From: Balanoglossus misakiensis
Taxonomy: Eukaryota > Hemichordata
Assembly: GCA_040954595.2 (NCBI GenBank)
Contig: CM082580.2
Location: 8,742,001-8,806,000, forward strand
Reading direction: 5' to 3'
DNA: 64,000 nt
The notes beneath the pieces are model-generated. The model worked only from the letters and a program-made list of their open reading frames with translations. It was not told the DNA's origin and ran no database searches. Of the stretch, positions 51,601-63,334 are shown piece after piece. How positions within the stretch are numbered: position 1 is the first letter of the stretch; each line of letters opens with the position of its first letter. A program made the translations under genes and the position numbers.

Positions 51601-54600
51601 ACATGATCCTCACATGACTGCCACATGACTGGATGCACGGCTGTCACATGCTTACAGGTACATGATGGCTTTAATGGGTCATAGGTTACATGCCTCGCTA
51701 ACAAATGCCCGTAGCTGGATATCTCAGACGTAAGATGAGTATGGAGTATACATGTGTTAATTAACTAGTTTAAGATTTAATTGGAGCAGTGAGAATTGTC
51801 ACTGAGTACGTCATCATTCTCGGGCTAGCTGTAAAGTATTCCACGATGAAAGGTAGATATCGAATCAGACTGCAGCTATGAGATATCCAGCTATGACCAG
51901 GACCAAAGAAAACATTCTAACACAGAAAGCTTCAATCAACAACTTACAAGACAACAATACATGCAGAGGTCATATTTGAAAGCATACAGATTTACGACAA
52001 GTATTTTATGAAGAAACTATCACTATAAAAAGTCACAATTCTGGATATGTTCACCATTTTCTTAAAAAGTCTATAACTACAGAGTTAGCAGACTCGGGCC
52101 CACCACCACTACCACCAACACTACATTTACACACAGACAGCAATAATTAACGGTGTGTCTATCCAGCATGCACTTCAGTGTTACCATGGAAATACATCTT
52201 AAAGTAACATTTCTAAGAAGAGGACAGAAAGGAAAATATAAGTTGTTGGAGTTATCTTCTAGTCAAAGATAGACATTAGTCTAGATCACTACTAGAGAGA
52301 TAAAATGTGATAAGAGGTTTTTATATTGATAGAGTGATGGTAAGTCACTTCTCTCTGTGCAAGATTTTGTTTCTGTTCTTCCGATGCTTCCATCATGTCA
52401 CGACACAGGGTGCTGTTCCTTGTTTTTTTTGCACTTATTTTTTGAAAATAAAGTTTGACTGGAGAAGAAATGAAGGTTTTACGGCTGTTCTGTGCTGAAC
52501 TGACAAGCTCTCTCTTGAATAAATGGAGTTAGGGGGGAGGGATAAGCATTAGGGCCTCCCCGAAATGAAACCACCCTAGCAACAAGAATGTGAATCTGAG
52601 GCTGAGTGAAACCGCCACCAATGTCCGCCATATTGAATTTGGGGTGGGAAAAAATAGAATCAAGAATGAAGAGAGCATATTAAAGCAAGAGAGAGCTGAA
52701 ATTAGCCATTGGGAACCTCTTTCTTGGTCCGAATAAGACATGATGAAAGTGAGGCTTTTTTGACACAGTGAGAAGTGAACTTTATGACAAATTAGCGACT
52801 ATGCGTTGTGATGAAAGCGGTAGTTTCGTTGGATACATACCATTGGTCATAAATGGATGGGTGTACAAAATGGAATTTTTTCCCCAGAGGAAAACAGCAT
52901 TGGAATAAAAAAAGTTGGGAGGATACAGAAAATGTTTTTTTTTAGTACAGATGATTGTCCAAGGATTCAGAAAAAATAAACGATATGAAATTAGGTTAGA
53001 AAGGTATTGTTACCTTGGTTGTGTATGGAATTACGAGGAAGATGATTCTGAAATGGTAACCATGGCTACCCACTGAGAGAGCCTTCCAAAATAAGCAATG
53101 TTTGTTTTGTTTCAGGTAAGTCTACAAATATTTAAACACAACGAATCTTTTCATAGCGAAAAATTTGGTGTAGACATGGGATTTTGACACTGTTCCTGGC
53201 CATTTCATTGCAAAGTTCAAATTTTAAGGTCAGAGGTCAATGATCAAATGTTACAATAATTGACCTCCTACCACTGACCATATGCACCAATGGAAATTCA
53301 CAAAAACAATTTTGTAAATATTTGTTTTTATAAATCTTTTAGTACATGTAAGTGTCATGCATTCAACCCCAAAATTAATTTTACACAAAGGTCATCTCTT
53401 GAAAAAGACAGACAGAAAGATTAATCCTGGTTTTGTTACCATGGTTACACACAAGTCAACTCCGTGGAGCCTGCTTAGAGGGTAAATGGTGGTATTAGAA
53501 AAGATTAGTGACAAACAGTTGTGTGTATCTGTCTACGTGTACCGTGTTTTGTGAAATTATTAGTTCTGTGTCTCAATTCACACACGCTGCTACACCGACA
53601 CCATCACAAGACAACAAATAGACACAAATTGGCAAAGTTTCAGATGTGAGAGAGTGAAAAAAAGGCAAAATTGTGAGAAACGTGGCATTTTGTGTAACAG
53701 TGTCAGAAATTTTCAATCTGTTTACAGTGAATATTGTAGACTACTGCAAAAAATGGGAAAGCATCCAGGATTCAATAATATAGATCAGGCAAGAATTCTC
53801 AGGGAGATTTTTTTAATCAAATCATGATCAGGAATTTTTTTGTTCAAGATGGAGACCGTAATACTTTTGCCAATTTTCATTATGAAAAGAAAATTATAGT
53901 TTTAGAACAAAAACACTTGGGACATAATCTGTGGCAGTCAACACACATATACACCTAAACGGAAACCGGACCCACAAAATTACATAAAATAAACAGAAAA
54001 TAATTAAAAAAAACAGGGATGGGGGAAAATATTTTTAAAAAATTGGTTTTTAGCAACTCACTTCAAAGGTGGTGAAGTCTCCCCATCTTCCTTTGGTAGC
54101 AAAACTACAAGCTTTTCCTTGTCAAATTTGTCTGTATCGTGTTTAGCCACTGAGAGGTTCTTTTGGAGTTGCGCCTTAGATTTGAGAATGTTACATTTCA
54201 TGTTGTCTGGAGCTATGGTTTGGACAGCGCCGGCCAGTTTATCGAGGGGCTGTTGGTTATTTGGCAAAGTGTTTATGCTGAGGTTTATGTCCCGGGGTGA
54301 TGTAGCTGTTTGTGCCTTTCTGTGGATTGAGGGTGATTCAAGACCCTTCAGTTTGGCTGCGGCTGCTTCAGACGGACCTGGGTGTAACAAACAGACAGGT
54401 AAGACTATGACTTAACTGACCACACACATGAAAAACGCAGTGTTACACGCATTACGAACTGTGGTGTTGATTTTTGCGTGTCTGTGTCTGTCGGCCATAT
54501 TGGAATTAACTGATGTCAAAGGTCAATGTGGAATACCCCTTTCCCCTGCTATTAACGACAGTACTCCAACATTCTGTACTTTTAACCACTTTCCCCCCAT

Positions 54601-57600
54601 AAAATGAGCATGCTAAACAATTGTCAGCTACGACCTTTGACCTCAGCCGATTCCAACATGGCTGACCAAGACTGTGCAATGTATGCTTTAATCATATGAA
54701 AAGCATAGGTAGGTGTTTTTGTTTTTGTTTTGTTTTGTTTTTGTGGATGGAGGTATCCAGCATGATGGGGAAGTGAGGAAGTAAACAAAAATCAAAACTG
54801 CACTCCTTTCCAAAGCATGCAAACACCGACATGCAGGAAATAATGGAGAAAAAACAACAGGGTGCAGTATGAAAATAGTTTTATTCTCATGATTTTAACC
54901 GTGAAACATGAGAAATATTCCCTTAATCATGATTGTCTCAGAATAAAATGGCAAAAGTCGGGAATTAACTTGGGAATTAAAATAAAATGCCCTTTACCTA
55001 ATTAAAAACCAGCAGCTAAACTTACTACCGACGGTGACGTTTTTCAGTAAAAAGCCAGAAAATCAAATTTCCCAATATATATATATACATACATATATTA
55101 CTCACATCCATGCAGGAAAGTTTCTCTTAAAATATAAAACAATGCACAAATACCTTGGATAAGAGGAACTGACTCTGGGTCTAAAACATACATGTAGGCT
55201 GCTTTGTTTTACATGCATTAAACAGCAATGAGAATCTTCCACATCCAATGGGCTACAATACATTCATATGCATTAAAGAAAGGTCATTTTTTGTTCATTT
55301 ACAGATGGAATGAGTGGGTGGGTGATGTATTTGATCGATTAAAAATATGTGTAAGTGTTCGTTGTTATGTTAAAAATTTTCTGATGTAAATTTTAAATTT
55401 TTTTACGCTCCAAGGTGTGTTAATATTTTGAGTCCTGCCAATCGTCCATTCCATTTTCTCTTACTAGAAATATGCGGAGTACATACTCATTTGTTTGACA
55501 CCTGTGGTTGGAATCGTCGCAGAGTCTAGTTTCAGAGTCTCGTTATCGGGCTGTGTTGTCGCGGTGGAACTAGTTGGGTCGGTCTCGATCGAGCTCGTCA
55601 CGTCAGAGCTCGATGCTCGGTCGTCGTACGCATCCCCAATGCTATTTTGATGCTTACTGATTTGTGCGGTCACTTCGTCGAGGTTCGTTTCCTGTAAAGT
55701 CACGACCCCGACGCCGTTGCTGCTCCCAGCTGCCGTCGTGGAGTAGTCTGTTCCGGCGGGGGTGGCGGCGGCTGCCGGAACAGCGTTTGCGGTTGCGTCC
55801 TCCAGGGTAACCAGTGTGTCGACTGCGGGCTCCGCCTCCGTTGAGAGGGTTCCATTCGCCATCGCTGTGCTGTTCTCTAACCTGCCGAAAGCAATCCCCA
55901 CAAAAAAATTAAGGTATTAAGAGTTAAGGTTTGCGGTCACCTGTGCGAAGTAAACCAGTTTTCAAGGAAACTGCAAATGAAACTGCCACATGAAAAACGT
56001 GCACCAACAGTCACTAGAAGACTCAGACAGACGCCTACCTTTCTTTTGCACGTCTATCCGCGGCTAGTCTTTCTTGAGCTGAAAAAAATCAATGACTTCA
56101 CAGTTCTCATCATGTTTTTCATTCTTTAGACAAAATAATTCAAGCCATATGTAAATTAGAAGTGGATGAGTTTAATACGGAAGCTGCCCAAAGCTAAATT
56201 TTTATTCAAGATTGCTTAGCTGCCAATCATGTCCAGAACAAACACACGCCATGTAGGGGTTAAAGGTGAAAGGTTAATCTAAGGTCACCTTTGAGAGCTT
56301 CTCTCCTTGCATGTGACGGTCTCCTTGAAAACCTCTGACTGGGTCTCCTGTCAAATTGCACTGATCGTCTGCTCCTGTTCTGTTTCGCTGTTTGGTACTC
56401 TGTCCTGCCACTACAGTCCAAATTTAAACACACACAAAAAAAACAGAAATTAAAATGGACATTTTGCACATTCCCTGTAGGCTGTACAAGGCAAGAATGC
56501 TAAATGACTGTGAACACAAGAACACAGCCATGGCCGTGCAGTTGTTGACTTGACTGTCTGGAAGGGCAGTTGTTGACAGACCGACACAAAGAACAGACTG
56601 TACTCAAGTCTTCTCCTGGTGAAACTTGACCAGGTGCTCAAATCCAGCTCCAAGCTTTTCCTTTTGTAAGTGAGGTTGGTGTTTACCAAGAAACGATCAA
56701 GTCAGGATTAAAAACTTGACCAAGAGATTAAGAAGATCCTTTAGCACAAGTCTACTTTAATTCTTTCCGTTTTACTTTGGATATTGATTCAGCTGACTTT
56801 TTCACAAAGTCATGTGTCCTTGGAAGTGTAGAAAACCAAAAGCACAAATCTCACATTCTTGACACAGGTGATGGACAAAAAAACTTCTGGACTTCTACAC
56901 TTGGGGTGGGGGGGGGGGTGGGGGTTCGTCTCTTCAGCACAGCCAGCTTTGCACTCACCTGTATCTGAACCTTGACCCCATTCGGAGGAATCCCTGTTTC
57001 GTGCCGGGGTCCCTCACCGGTCCCCGAAGCCGGAAAAACGCGTGATGCTCCACGGCGCACTTCCACAGATGTTTGCACGCCCTCAAGTTGTGCAACCGGA
57101 ATACAAACGTGTGCTGTTGCTCCGCGCCCTTTAAAAAGAGACAAGTCATTAATTCACGATGAGGTCGGACGCTTTGACCTCCTGGAAAAATAAATGATAT
57201 TAGTCATGACTGTATGGTTACTACTGTGTTTAATAGCAGCAATATGTGGCAGCAAGCCATGTTATTTACAGGTCAACGGTCCACTGGCTGATTTGTTTGT
57301 CTTGTGACAGTCTGGACAGTATATTGAAACTCCGAGATCATTTGTCAAAAACAGTATTGATCCAAGCTGTTCATAGTGAACATTGAGGGGGTTATGTAGA
57401 GTTCAGGAGACAAGTAATCTGCAATGATGATTACAGAGTTTAATACTTTGCCAACCTAGTTATGCACTCACAGTCACACACTGACACAGCATTTCAACTC
57501 TCTTACACAACACTCAAACATCACGCAAACATGCTAAACTGGCAACTGCCCTTTTACGACTTTCACAAACACTTCTCTAAAACCATCACAAAACTATATT

Positions 57601-59001
57601 TGTTCTGACACACTCCTCATTCTATTTTCTGCAACAGTTTCCGTCGATAAAAACAGTTCACAGGGTTTGGATAAAAGCGAAATAACCGAGCACTGTTAAG
57701 TTTTAATCTAGGCTCAGTCAATGCTAATTTTTAATGCCTGTATTCCTGGAGATATAGATTTTACTGTAACATTTCATCTGCAAGAGACCTTGTGTTGTTG
57801 ACACTGCCTGAAACCTGTAACTTGAAGAGAGCTACTGGCACATGCCCTTTGACCTTCTGAGGTTCTATCTGTAAACACTGTATTTCCTTGAAACTGCTGG
57901 CCTGCCCCATGAGCTTTGCTCAACAGCAATGAGCATACAGCGTATTTAGCTTCACTCTTTGTCATCATTCAAATCAAAGCCACAAGCTAGACTTGGCAAA
58001 TGCCATCAAGTGTGAACATATAGCTGGTCAGTCAAACAGAAACACAGGCTATGTACATGACGTCTATCTGTATTAACAAGTTGATAAATCAAATCCTCAC
58101 TTACCTGGTCGTCATCTTCCACTACAACCAGCGTCAACTTCTTCTTACTGAAGTCCAGTTTGACGATTTTGGGCCAGAAAAACAGCCCTATTTTGTTGTC
58201 GCCTTCAAAGACCAAGATTCCCGTCGGTGTGAGTCCCAAATGGTAATCATTGCCATCTTTGCCCTTTTGAACGAACGAAAAAAACGTTTGAGAAAACTGG
58301 ATGCTTTAGGTGAAAACTTGTTCAGTCATGTATAGTGTGACGTATCTTATGTTCCAACACAACTCAAACTTACCAGTACAGTATGCATGTCTACACCGTA
58401 CATTTCCAACCACTTTGCCTTATTCAGGTAATTCATTTCAGCGTCGGCTGGTGTCTGGCCCCTAGCAAAATTCAAAATCACATAAAACCAAGTTATTCAC
58501 ACAGAAAGATTGAACCAATACCAATGTACCAATGTACCGAATTACATGTATGTTCACACACAGTACAATATACAGAGAAACTACATGTAGTTGTACATGT
58601 CCGACTACCGAGTCAACTCACTTGCATTCTTTGTACTTTTCTGTAATATCAATTTCCATCTGTTCCGACTGCTCGGGCACAAAACGAAATTCAGACACGA
58701 ATCCTGGTGTGTGCACCTCATCATCGAAGTCGCCGAGTTCAGCTGTCGGTGGGACAGAGAAAAACATTTCAGTGTCAGTGAATCACATGGATATACTTCA
58801 TCATAACCTCGAGCAAGACACTGTCATCAGAGACTCAAATCATCTACTCAAAATCCTTCTATAGTCACTGTCAAATCTGGAGACAAACTTCGGTATACTT
58901 ACATTGCAGTGCGTATGCACAGAGTTCTACTGCAGTATCATAAGGTGGTTCAAGTCGACCCTGGATAATGTCGAGCTTTAGTTGTGAAAAGAATAAATAC
59001 C

Positions 59002-59047
<46 letters not shown>

Positions 59048-62000
59048 AAACAAGGGAAAATGGTCATTGCGTGCAGATAAATGGGGTGTACACAATCAAC
59101 ATCCTGTCAGGTTTTACAACAGTACAGAATCCATCTAGTGCTTGACATATGCACTATCTAAAGTTGTGCTTTCCCAGGCATAAACACATTGGACTGCTTT
59201 GTCTTGATTGGAGACACTGCATTCTGATTAAAAGTATGAACAGGCAGACAACCTACCTTGTGAGTTCTTCCCTTAAGTTGTTTGGTTCTGAGGAGTAAAA
59301 CTTGACCTTTAACCTGAGCGTGTACGGTGGCCCAACTGTGAGAAATGTCAGAGTCAAAATAAACGAAAAATAGTCACGTTCTGTTTTCTCATGAAAACAC
59401 TTAGCGAGGTGAGATGAAGCACACAGTGTCAAAGATCTAAAATGAAAAAAAAAATGTCTACATGTGTGAACGGGACTGTGTGTTGTCATCGACCATGCCT
59501 GTCCTTACCAGTCCCCGCTTTCTGCAAGAATTAACTGTGACGTTGCCATGGCAAACAAAGGGTTATTCAGCACTGGTTATTTTTCCATGGCAACAGAAGA
59601 CAAGGGGAGTGGAAGGTCTACGGCAAGATTCGACGATGGCGGTGAGAAAGCTTTTTTTTGCAAAGCAGTGACAGCCTTCCCCTAGTTGTACAGGGAAGAC
59701 TACATGTACATGTGTATGCGCTTCACAATGGTGGTGTGGGAGCCGGTGCTTGCTGTCATCGAGAACGTATTAAACGTCAAACACACAGCGCTATGCCAAG
59801 TCAGCCACCTGTCTCCCGTTCTGTCCAGAAGTCAGGAGTCTGTGTGAGCTGCTGCTGCTTGAACACTACAGAGCTGTACATGTACTATGCAGCCTGTATG
59901 GAAACACTGGCAGCCAACAAAGGTTGAGAGAATGATGGCGGACTGAGCACAGCTGCACAACACGTTGTCTACTTGGGCAGAACAACTCCATGCTCTGTAC
60001 CGGTTGTGGGAATTAAAAATAAATGCCACCACTCAAAATGAATGAATATATAAACCCTTTAAATGAGATGAAAGAAATACGGCGGTAGTTACTGAGATTT
60101 TAATGGTATGTATTATATTACAAAACACTGCCAAAGAGGTGAAGTTTTAGAAATAGGAAAAATGCACATGAGATGTGCTAGTTGACGGAGACATATCAGC
60201 TTATCGAAAAATACACTGTATATACAATAGATGAAATTCTCTTTGCATACGGTGGTGACCAGGTGTCTTAGAATAGCTATCATTTGAAGCATACAAGACC
60301 GGATAGAAAACTATATAGAGTACAGACCGGTGATTAGCTGATTTCAAACTAAGGACATTCCTTGGATTTTTTTTTTTGCCAACAGCAGTAAGAAAGTTAG
60401 AAGTGCGAGAACACAATGCTGCACTTGCAGAGTCCTGCTCACCCATACGGACCCCCTCTCTCCAAATAGACTGACCCACGACACCAAAGACAACTGCAGG
60501 ATCATACCAAAATGCAAGAGAGAAATGGGGGTGAACAGGCTGAGAGTGAGTCTCAGAACAAGTGAAGCAGTCACAGCGCATTGCGTTAAAGTCTGTATAT
60601 ATGTGTGTAAGGCGGCACGTGAGAGACGACGGCAGAGAGAAGTTTTTGCACATGCGGTACATGTGCAGTGGTGTTGAGAAACAACTTACCAACACTCACT
60701 GTCCATGGTAGCATGGATATAGGAGAGCGACGGAAGGTGACAGATTGTTGTAAAAAAAGAAGAAATACAAAAAGAGAGTTAAAATTAATTATGTTTAGAA
60801 AGGGGGATGTATTAGTTCTGAATTTAACTTAGCGTTTGGTTAAAAAGATTATTTGTTGTCTGTGGGTGTGCAAATTAAACATTTGTGTGGGTGTCCATGT
60901 ATGTATGTGTGTGTGTGCCTTCACATTGGTATGTGTGTGTATCCAGTGCACATATTTACAACAAGTAGTGTACTAATGACAAAGTGTCAAACACAAATTA
61001 TAGACTCATTTACTTCATTTATTGCTGTCGGACAAACAAAATATTTACCGGTTATGGGAATAACAAGCAAACGACATGGGTGTAAAAGTACATATTTTCT
61101 GTTTGTACATCACACTTTTGTATGTATGACGAGAATGTGGTTGCTTTCCCATTGAAATACACATTAGGATTCTTGGCTGAGTCACTGTACACACAGAAGG
61201 GTCGACAACAGTGCCATGTACATTACAGGGAAATCAGACCAGGGATTGGGAACTGGGCCTTTAACAACACAGAACATTGACTTACTTTTTACTTGTTTCT
61301 TTACGCTTTTTGTTGGATCCAACCAATGCTACAATAAATACAGAAGACAGAAAATATGATGAATACGAACAGGAGATCTGACACTTTCCCCTGGACTGAA
61401 AATGCCGTGATATCAACATTTCTGAAGCTAGAAGTCAAGACTTCGCAGAATTATGCTCGCTATTTCGTCCCATTATCTTGAACTGCCACTTGCATGGAAA
61501 ATGTTGACAGTAAGTACATCCAGATTAGCCTGCCAGGGTCAAGGGTCATGACCCCAATGGGAGGATAATTCAAGGTCATGTTTGTTATCACTGCATCAGC
61601 TGTGCTTACAATGCACATTTTATCCACCCCAACATAATTTACCAGCGAGATTAGTTTTCCTGATATGTTTAGTCCAGATGTGTGCACTGGTGTGATAATT
61701 TTTTTAACGAATTTTATCTTCCAATAACAAAGAAAATATCATTTCAACAACTGTATATAGACATGCTTACAGGGTGGGGCTCTTTGCTGTATTAAGGTCA
61801 GATGATTCCCATATAACCCTTCAAAACTGATGTGGTATTAAAAGGGACCTTTGTTTTCCCAAAATAAAATAGACACCACAGACCAAGCCACTTCATCTGT
61901 TATTTTCCACAGTCGTTTATCAAAACTGAACGCTGTCCCATTGATTTCTCATCAACAACTGACATACAGGCAACGAAAATGATGATGGAAAATCAAAACA

Positions 62001-63334
62001 TTTTCAATCCTGATGGCACATCACAATAGTTTTGACTTCTTGCTGTTTTAAATATAGCTGCATTCCCAAACCGCGGGCAATGTCATGTGAAGGACTTGCA
62101 CTTTAGTACTGACAGAGGTCAAACAGCAGAAGTTTACAGTTACGAGTTTATTTCATTGAGACATCATAAACAGAACCCCCCCCCCCCAGCCTTTTCTTGC
62201 ATTGTTCGTTTCTGACAAAATACAAATTGCTTTATCAGCAGATTATGTTTATTGTGTTTGGCTTCTTTCAAGGGTATTTAGGAATGGCCTATCTAAGCAA
62301 GCCCCGGGGCTAGCTGGGGACACACAGCATTCATCTACATGTACACAGGAATTTATAAAGATACTGTATCTGATTTCGGGATACAAAGAAACTCACAGAT
62401 TCCGTTTTGTCATTTCTTTCATTCAAGGTTTACAGACCGTTATCAACAGACTTTTCTACGGGGCTGACGTTGGGTTTTAAGACTCGAGACATCAGAGAGA
62501 ATATATCAGATTATTAGGAGGGACATAACACATGCTACACTTAAACCCTACACCATTATACTATGCACTGCAAGGCTTGTTATAAGTAACATAACATGGA
62601 GTACTTTCTACAACAGTATGTGGCCGGATGTACTGCCCTATCACAGACTAATTGCTCTGTCGGCCGCAGTCCAGACATAACCATCTGTAGTAAATTCACA
62701 CATGGTACATGGATGTCATTTCTATAGCACATGTAAACTACAGTTCAAGCTGTCATTATGAACCTCCAACAGGAACACACATCACAGTTTTTATTTTGGC
62801 TAGACCAACCCAACCGTCACATAAATTTACACAGCAGAAAAAAAAGCCTCTTTGGCAACAATTCAAAGGATCTTCAGTTCTACAATCACCGATTAAAAGT
62901 GTTAGAAGTCGCACATACTTTTCTTCGAGATTAGCATGCTTGACCACAACAGACTGTACAGTTGTATCGTAACGGATGCCAATAAAATTATATCGAGTCT
63001 GTTAAATATTTGTTATTGCATAATTGCCAAGTTTTATATCCTTCCGTTTCACATATCAGTCATTCTACTCCGTCTGAACACTCTGAAAAGCTGAGATGGA
63101 ATTTACATTGATAAGACAACAGCTGAAGTGACACTTGGCATTGCCGTGTTTTTGAAAGTACTCTTCTTTTCGATTGGTCTATTGGTGTCACATGGTTGTC
63201 ACACGACCATGATCCAGCACTTGACTTACCTGGACGTGATTGGCATCCATAAAACTCAGACCAAAGTAGTCTTTTTCTACAAGGTCTAATGTGTAGAAAA
63301 TTTGCTCGTAAAGTTCCTGTCCGAGTGCCTTTTT
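45478..63334 (-). CDS. EPB41L5: EPB41L5/Yurt-family FERM protein (5' end off window)
   Basis: These are cortical adaptor proteins that link membrane proteins to actin and act in epithelial polarity (Yurt, EPB41L5, EPB41L4B). Exons, in order: 63334-63230, 61328-61286, 59335-59257, 59000-58903, 58742-58622, 58461-58374, 58263-58105, 57128-56959, 56410-56289, 56078-56039, 55881-55487, 54377-54062, 50856-50496, nine cassette exons at 50238-46326, and 45648-45478. Phases agree throughout (3624 nt, 1207 residues seen). FERM motifs include [38 protein letters not shown] and the [20 protein letters not shown] block. An FA region follows ([23 protein letters not shown]). Exons 11-13 are rich in Ala, Thr, Ser and Val and probably disordered. 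The protein ends RLMTTEL, a PDZ-binding tail as in vertebrate EPB41L5. The first FERM residues are beyond the right edge. Confidence 0.95.
46326..46382 (-). CDS. EPB41L5: Cassette exon A5 (SPVK type, diverged)
   Basis: 57 nt, phase 0, acceptor cttgtttcag and donor CAA|GTATGT. It encodes [19 protein letters not shown]. It is the last array member before the terminal exon and keeps the length and the V-K-S-P core. Confidence 0.75.
47024..47089 (-). CDS. EPB41L5: Cassette exon B4 (basic type)
   Basis: 66 nt, phase 0, acceptor tttcctcccag and donor TTG|GTATGA. It encodes [20 protein letters not shown] followed by AL. Confidence 0.76.
47272..47328 (-). CDS. EPB41L5: Cassette exon A4 (SPVK type)
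   Basis: 57 nt, phase 0, acceptor atgtatttcag and donor CAT|GTACGT. It encodes [20 protein letters not shown] competing donor four bases downstream (GTAAGA) would change the frame. Confidence 0.75.
47479..47544 (-). CDS. EPB41L5: Cassette exon B3 (basic type)
   Basis: 66 nt, phase 0, acceptor ttttctgaacag and donor TCG|GTACGA. It encodes [20 protein letters not shown] followed by LS. The RRxKSTD core is nearly identical to B4. Confidence 0.78.
47889..47948 (-). CDS. EPB41L5: Cassette exon A3 (SPVK type)
   Basis: 60 nt, phase 0, acceptor ttgctttcag and donor CAA|GTATGT. It encodes [20 protein letters not shown]. No B-type exon is detectable between it and A2. Confidence 0.75.
48251..49108 (-). 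CDS. EPB41L5: Cassette exon A2, expanded by an in-frame minisatellite
   Basis: 858 nt, phase 0, acceptor tttggtttcag and donor CAA|GTATGT. It starts like A3 ([12 protein letters not shown] versus [12 protein letters not shown]) and ends TPVKQ at the same type of donor. The middle consists of four-residue units of the form VTSP/VTTP/VTRP alternating with KKSL, VESL, PKKP or ATRP. These group into near-identical blocks of 72 nt (three copies, about 48610-48835) and 84 nt (two copies). About 30 S/T-P dipeptides with frequent Lys result. All repeat periods are multiples of three, so the frame stays open for 286 codons. Confidence 0.82.
48300..48930. repeat. Coding minisatellite with 12-nt base unit and 72/84-nt higher-order units
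   Basis: The plus strand repeats words such as gacttgtgac, cagactctccactgg and tttttggtggagttgtgacc. The higher-order copies differ by few bases, which suggests recent expansion. Long open frames on the plus strand are a consequence of the periodicity. Confidence 0.93.
49361..49426 (-). CDS. EPB41L5: Cassette exon B2 (basic type)
   Basis: 66 nt, phase 0, acceptor ctctcttcccag and donor TCG|GTACGA. It encodes [14 protein letters not shown] followed by TPQDGIES. Its opening NSTSI matches B1 and its E/D-Q-T-x-Q-D end matches B4. Confidence 0.78.
49741..49797 (-). CDS. EPB41L5: Cassette exon A1 (SPVK type)
   Basis: 57 nt, phase 0, acceptor ttttgattttag and donor CAA|GTATGT. It encodes [19 protein letters not shown]. 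It shares its start, the P-x-S-P-x-K core and its exact length with A4, and its length with A5. Confidence 0.78.
50170..50238 (-). CDS. EPB41L5: Cassette exon B1 (basic type)
   Basis: 69 nt, phase 0 in and out, acceptor ttctgcatag and donor TCG|GTATGG. The 23 residues start NSTSI, contain [10 protein letters not shown] and end RQDPFVS. It is homologous to B2, B3 and B4 in the N-S/A start, the Arg-rich core with Ser, the Q-D pair and the exon length. Confidence 0.75.
50496..50856 (-). CDS. EPB41L5: Linker exon 13 of the EPB41L5-like gene, Thr/Ala/Val-rich
   Basis: Begins in phase 2 after tctgacgcag and ends in phase 0 at CAA|GTAAGTTC. It encodes mucin-like low complexity ([27 protein letters not shown]). 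It immediately precedes the cassette-exon array. Confidence 0.88.
50857..54061 (-). other. EPB41L5-like gene intron between linker exons 12 and 13
   Basis: No confident exon. It contains a C homopolymer near 51126 and a perfect DR1 at 53227-53239. Confidence 0.6.
53227..53239 (+). promoter_or_regulatory. Perfect DR1 site AGGTCAGAGGTCA
   Basis: Two AGGTCA half-sites are separated by one base, in an intron of the EPB41L5-like gene. Confidence 0.35.
54062..54377 (-). CDS. EPB41L5: Linker exon 12 of the EPB41L5-like gene
   Basis: Encodes [20 protein letters not shown] and a Lys/Asp-rich end ([17 protein letters not shown]). The start is phase 1 (ttacacccag|GT) and the end phase 2 (AA|GTGAGT). 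A segment [15 protein letters not shown] resembles the vertebrate EPB41L5 tail, which has a VPPDFKSNILKAQ-like stretch. Confidence 0.87.
55487..55881 (-). CDS. EPB41L5: Linker exon 11 of the EPB41L5-like gene, Ala/Thr/Ser-rich
   Basis: The exon begins in phase 2 after ctttcggcag and ends in phase 1 at ATGA|GTATGT. It encodes low-complexity sequence with many acidic and Thr/Ser residues (for example [12 protein letters not shown] and [12 protein letters not shown]). It is GC-rich compared with the adjacent introns. No domain was recognised. Confidence 0.85.
56289..63334 (-). CDS. EPB41L5: FERM and FA region exons of the EPB41L5-like gene
   Basis: Nine exons encode the FERM domain from [12 protein letters not shown] onward (F1 end, F2, F3) and the FERM-adjacent segment. 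The 43-nt exon at 61328-61286 encodes [14 protein letters not shown] and was found by matching the family. FA regions of this family are targets of aPKC, and the basic Ser-containing patches RSRRSVQF and [10 protein letters not shown] are consistent with that. Confidence 0.93.
59003..59042. repeat. (GT)n(GA)n microsatellite serving as a splice-acceptor tract
   Basis: On the minus strand the repeat reads (TC)n(AC)n and runs directly into the AG of the acceptor before the FERM exon at 59000-58903. It therefore supplies the polypyrimidine tract. Confidence 0.85.
61536..61548 (+). promoter_or_regulatory. Perfect DR1 site GGGTCAAGGGTCA
   Basis: Two GGGTCA half-sites are separated by one base. The second overlaps an inverted half-site (ggtcatgacc). 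It lies in an intron of the FERM portion. Confidence 0.35.

Noticed and set aside
60201-60695. 164-codon minus-strand open frame
   Set aside because: No family similarity and no acceptor. It lies in an intron of the FERM gene. A possible short alternative exon (ATG GAC AGT..., donor near 60688) could not be supported.
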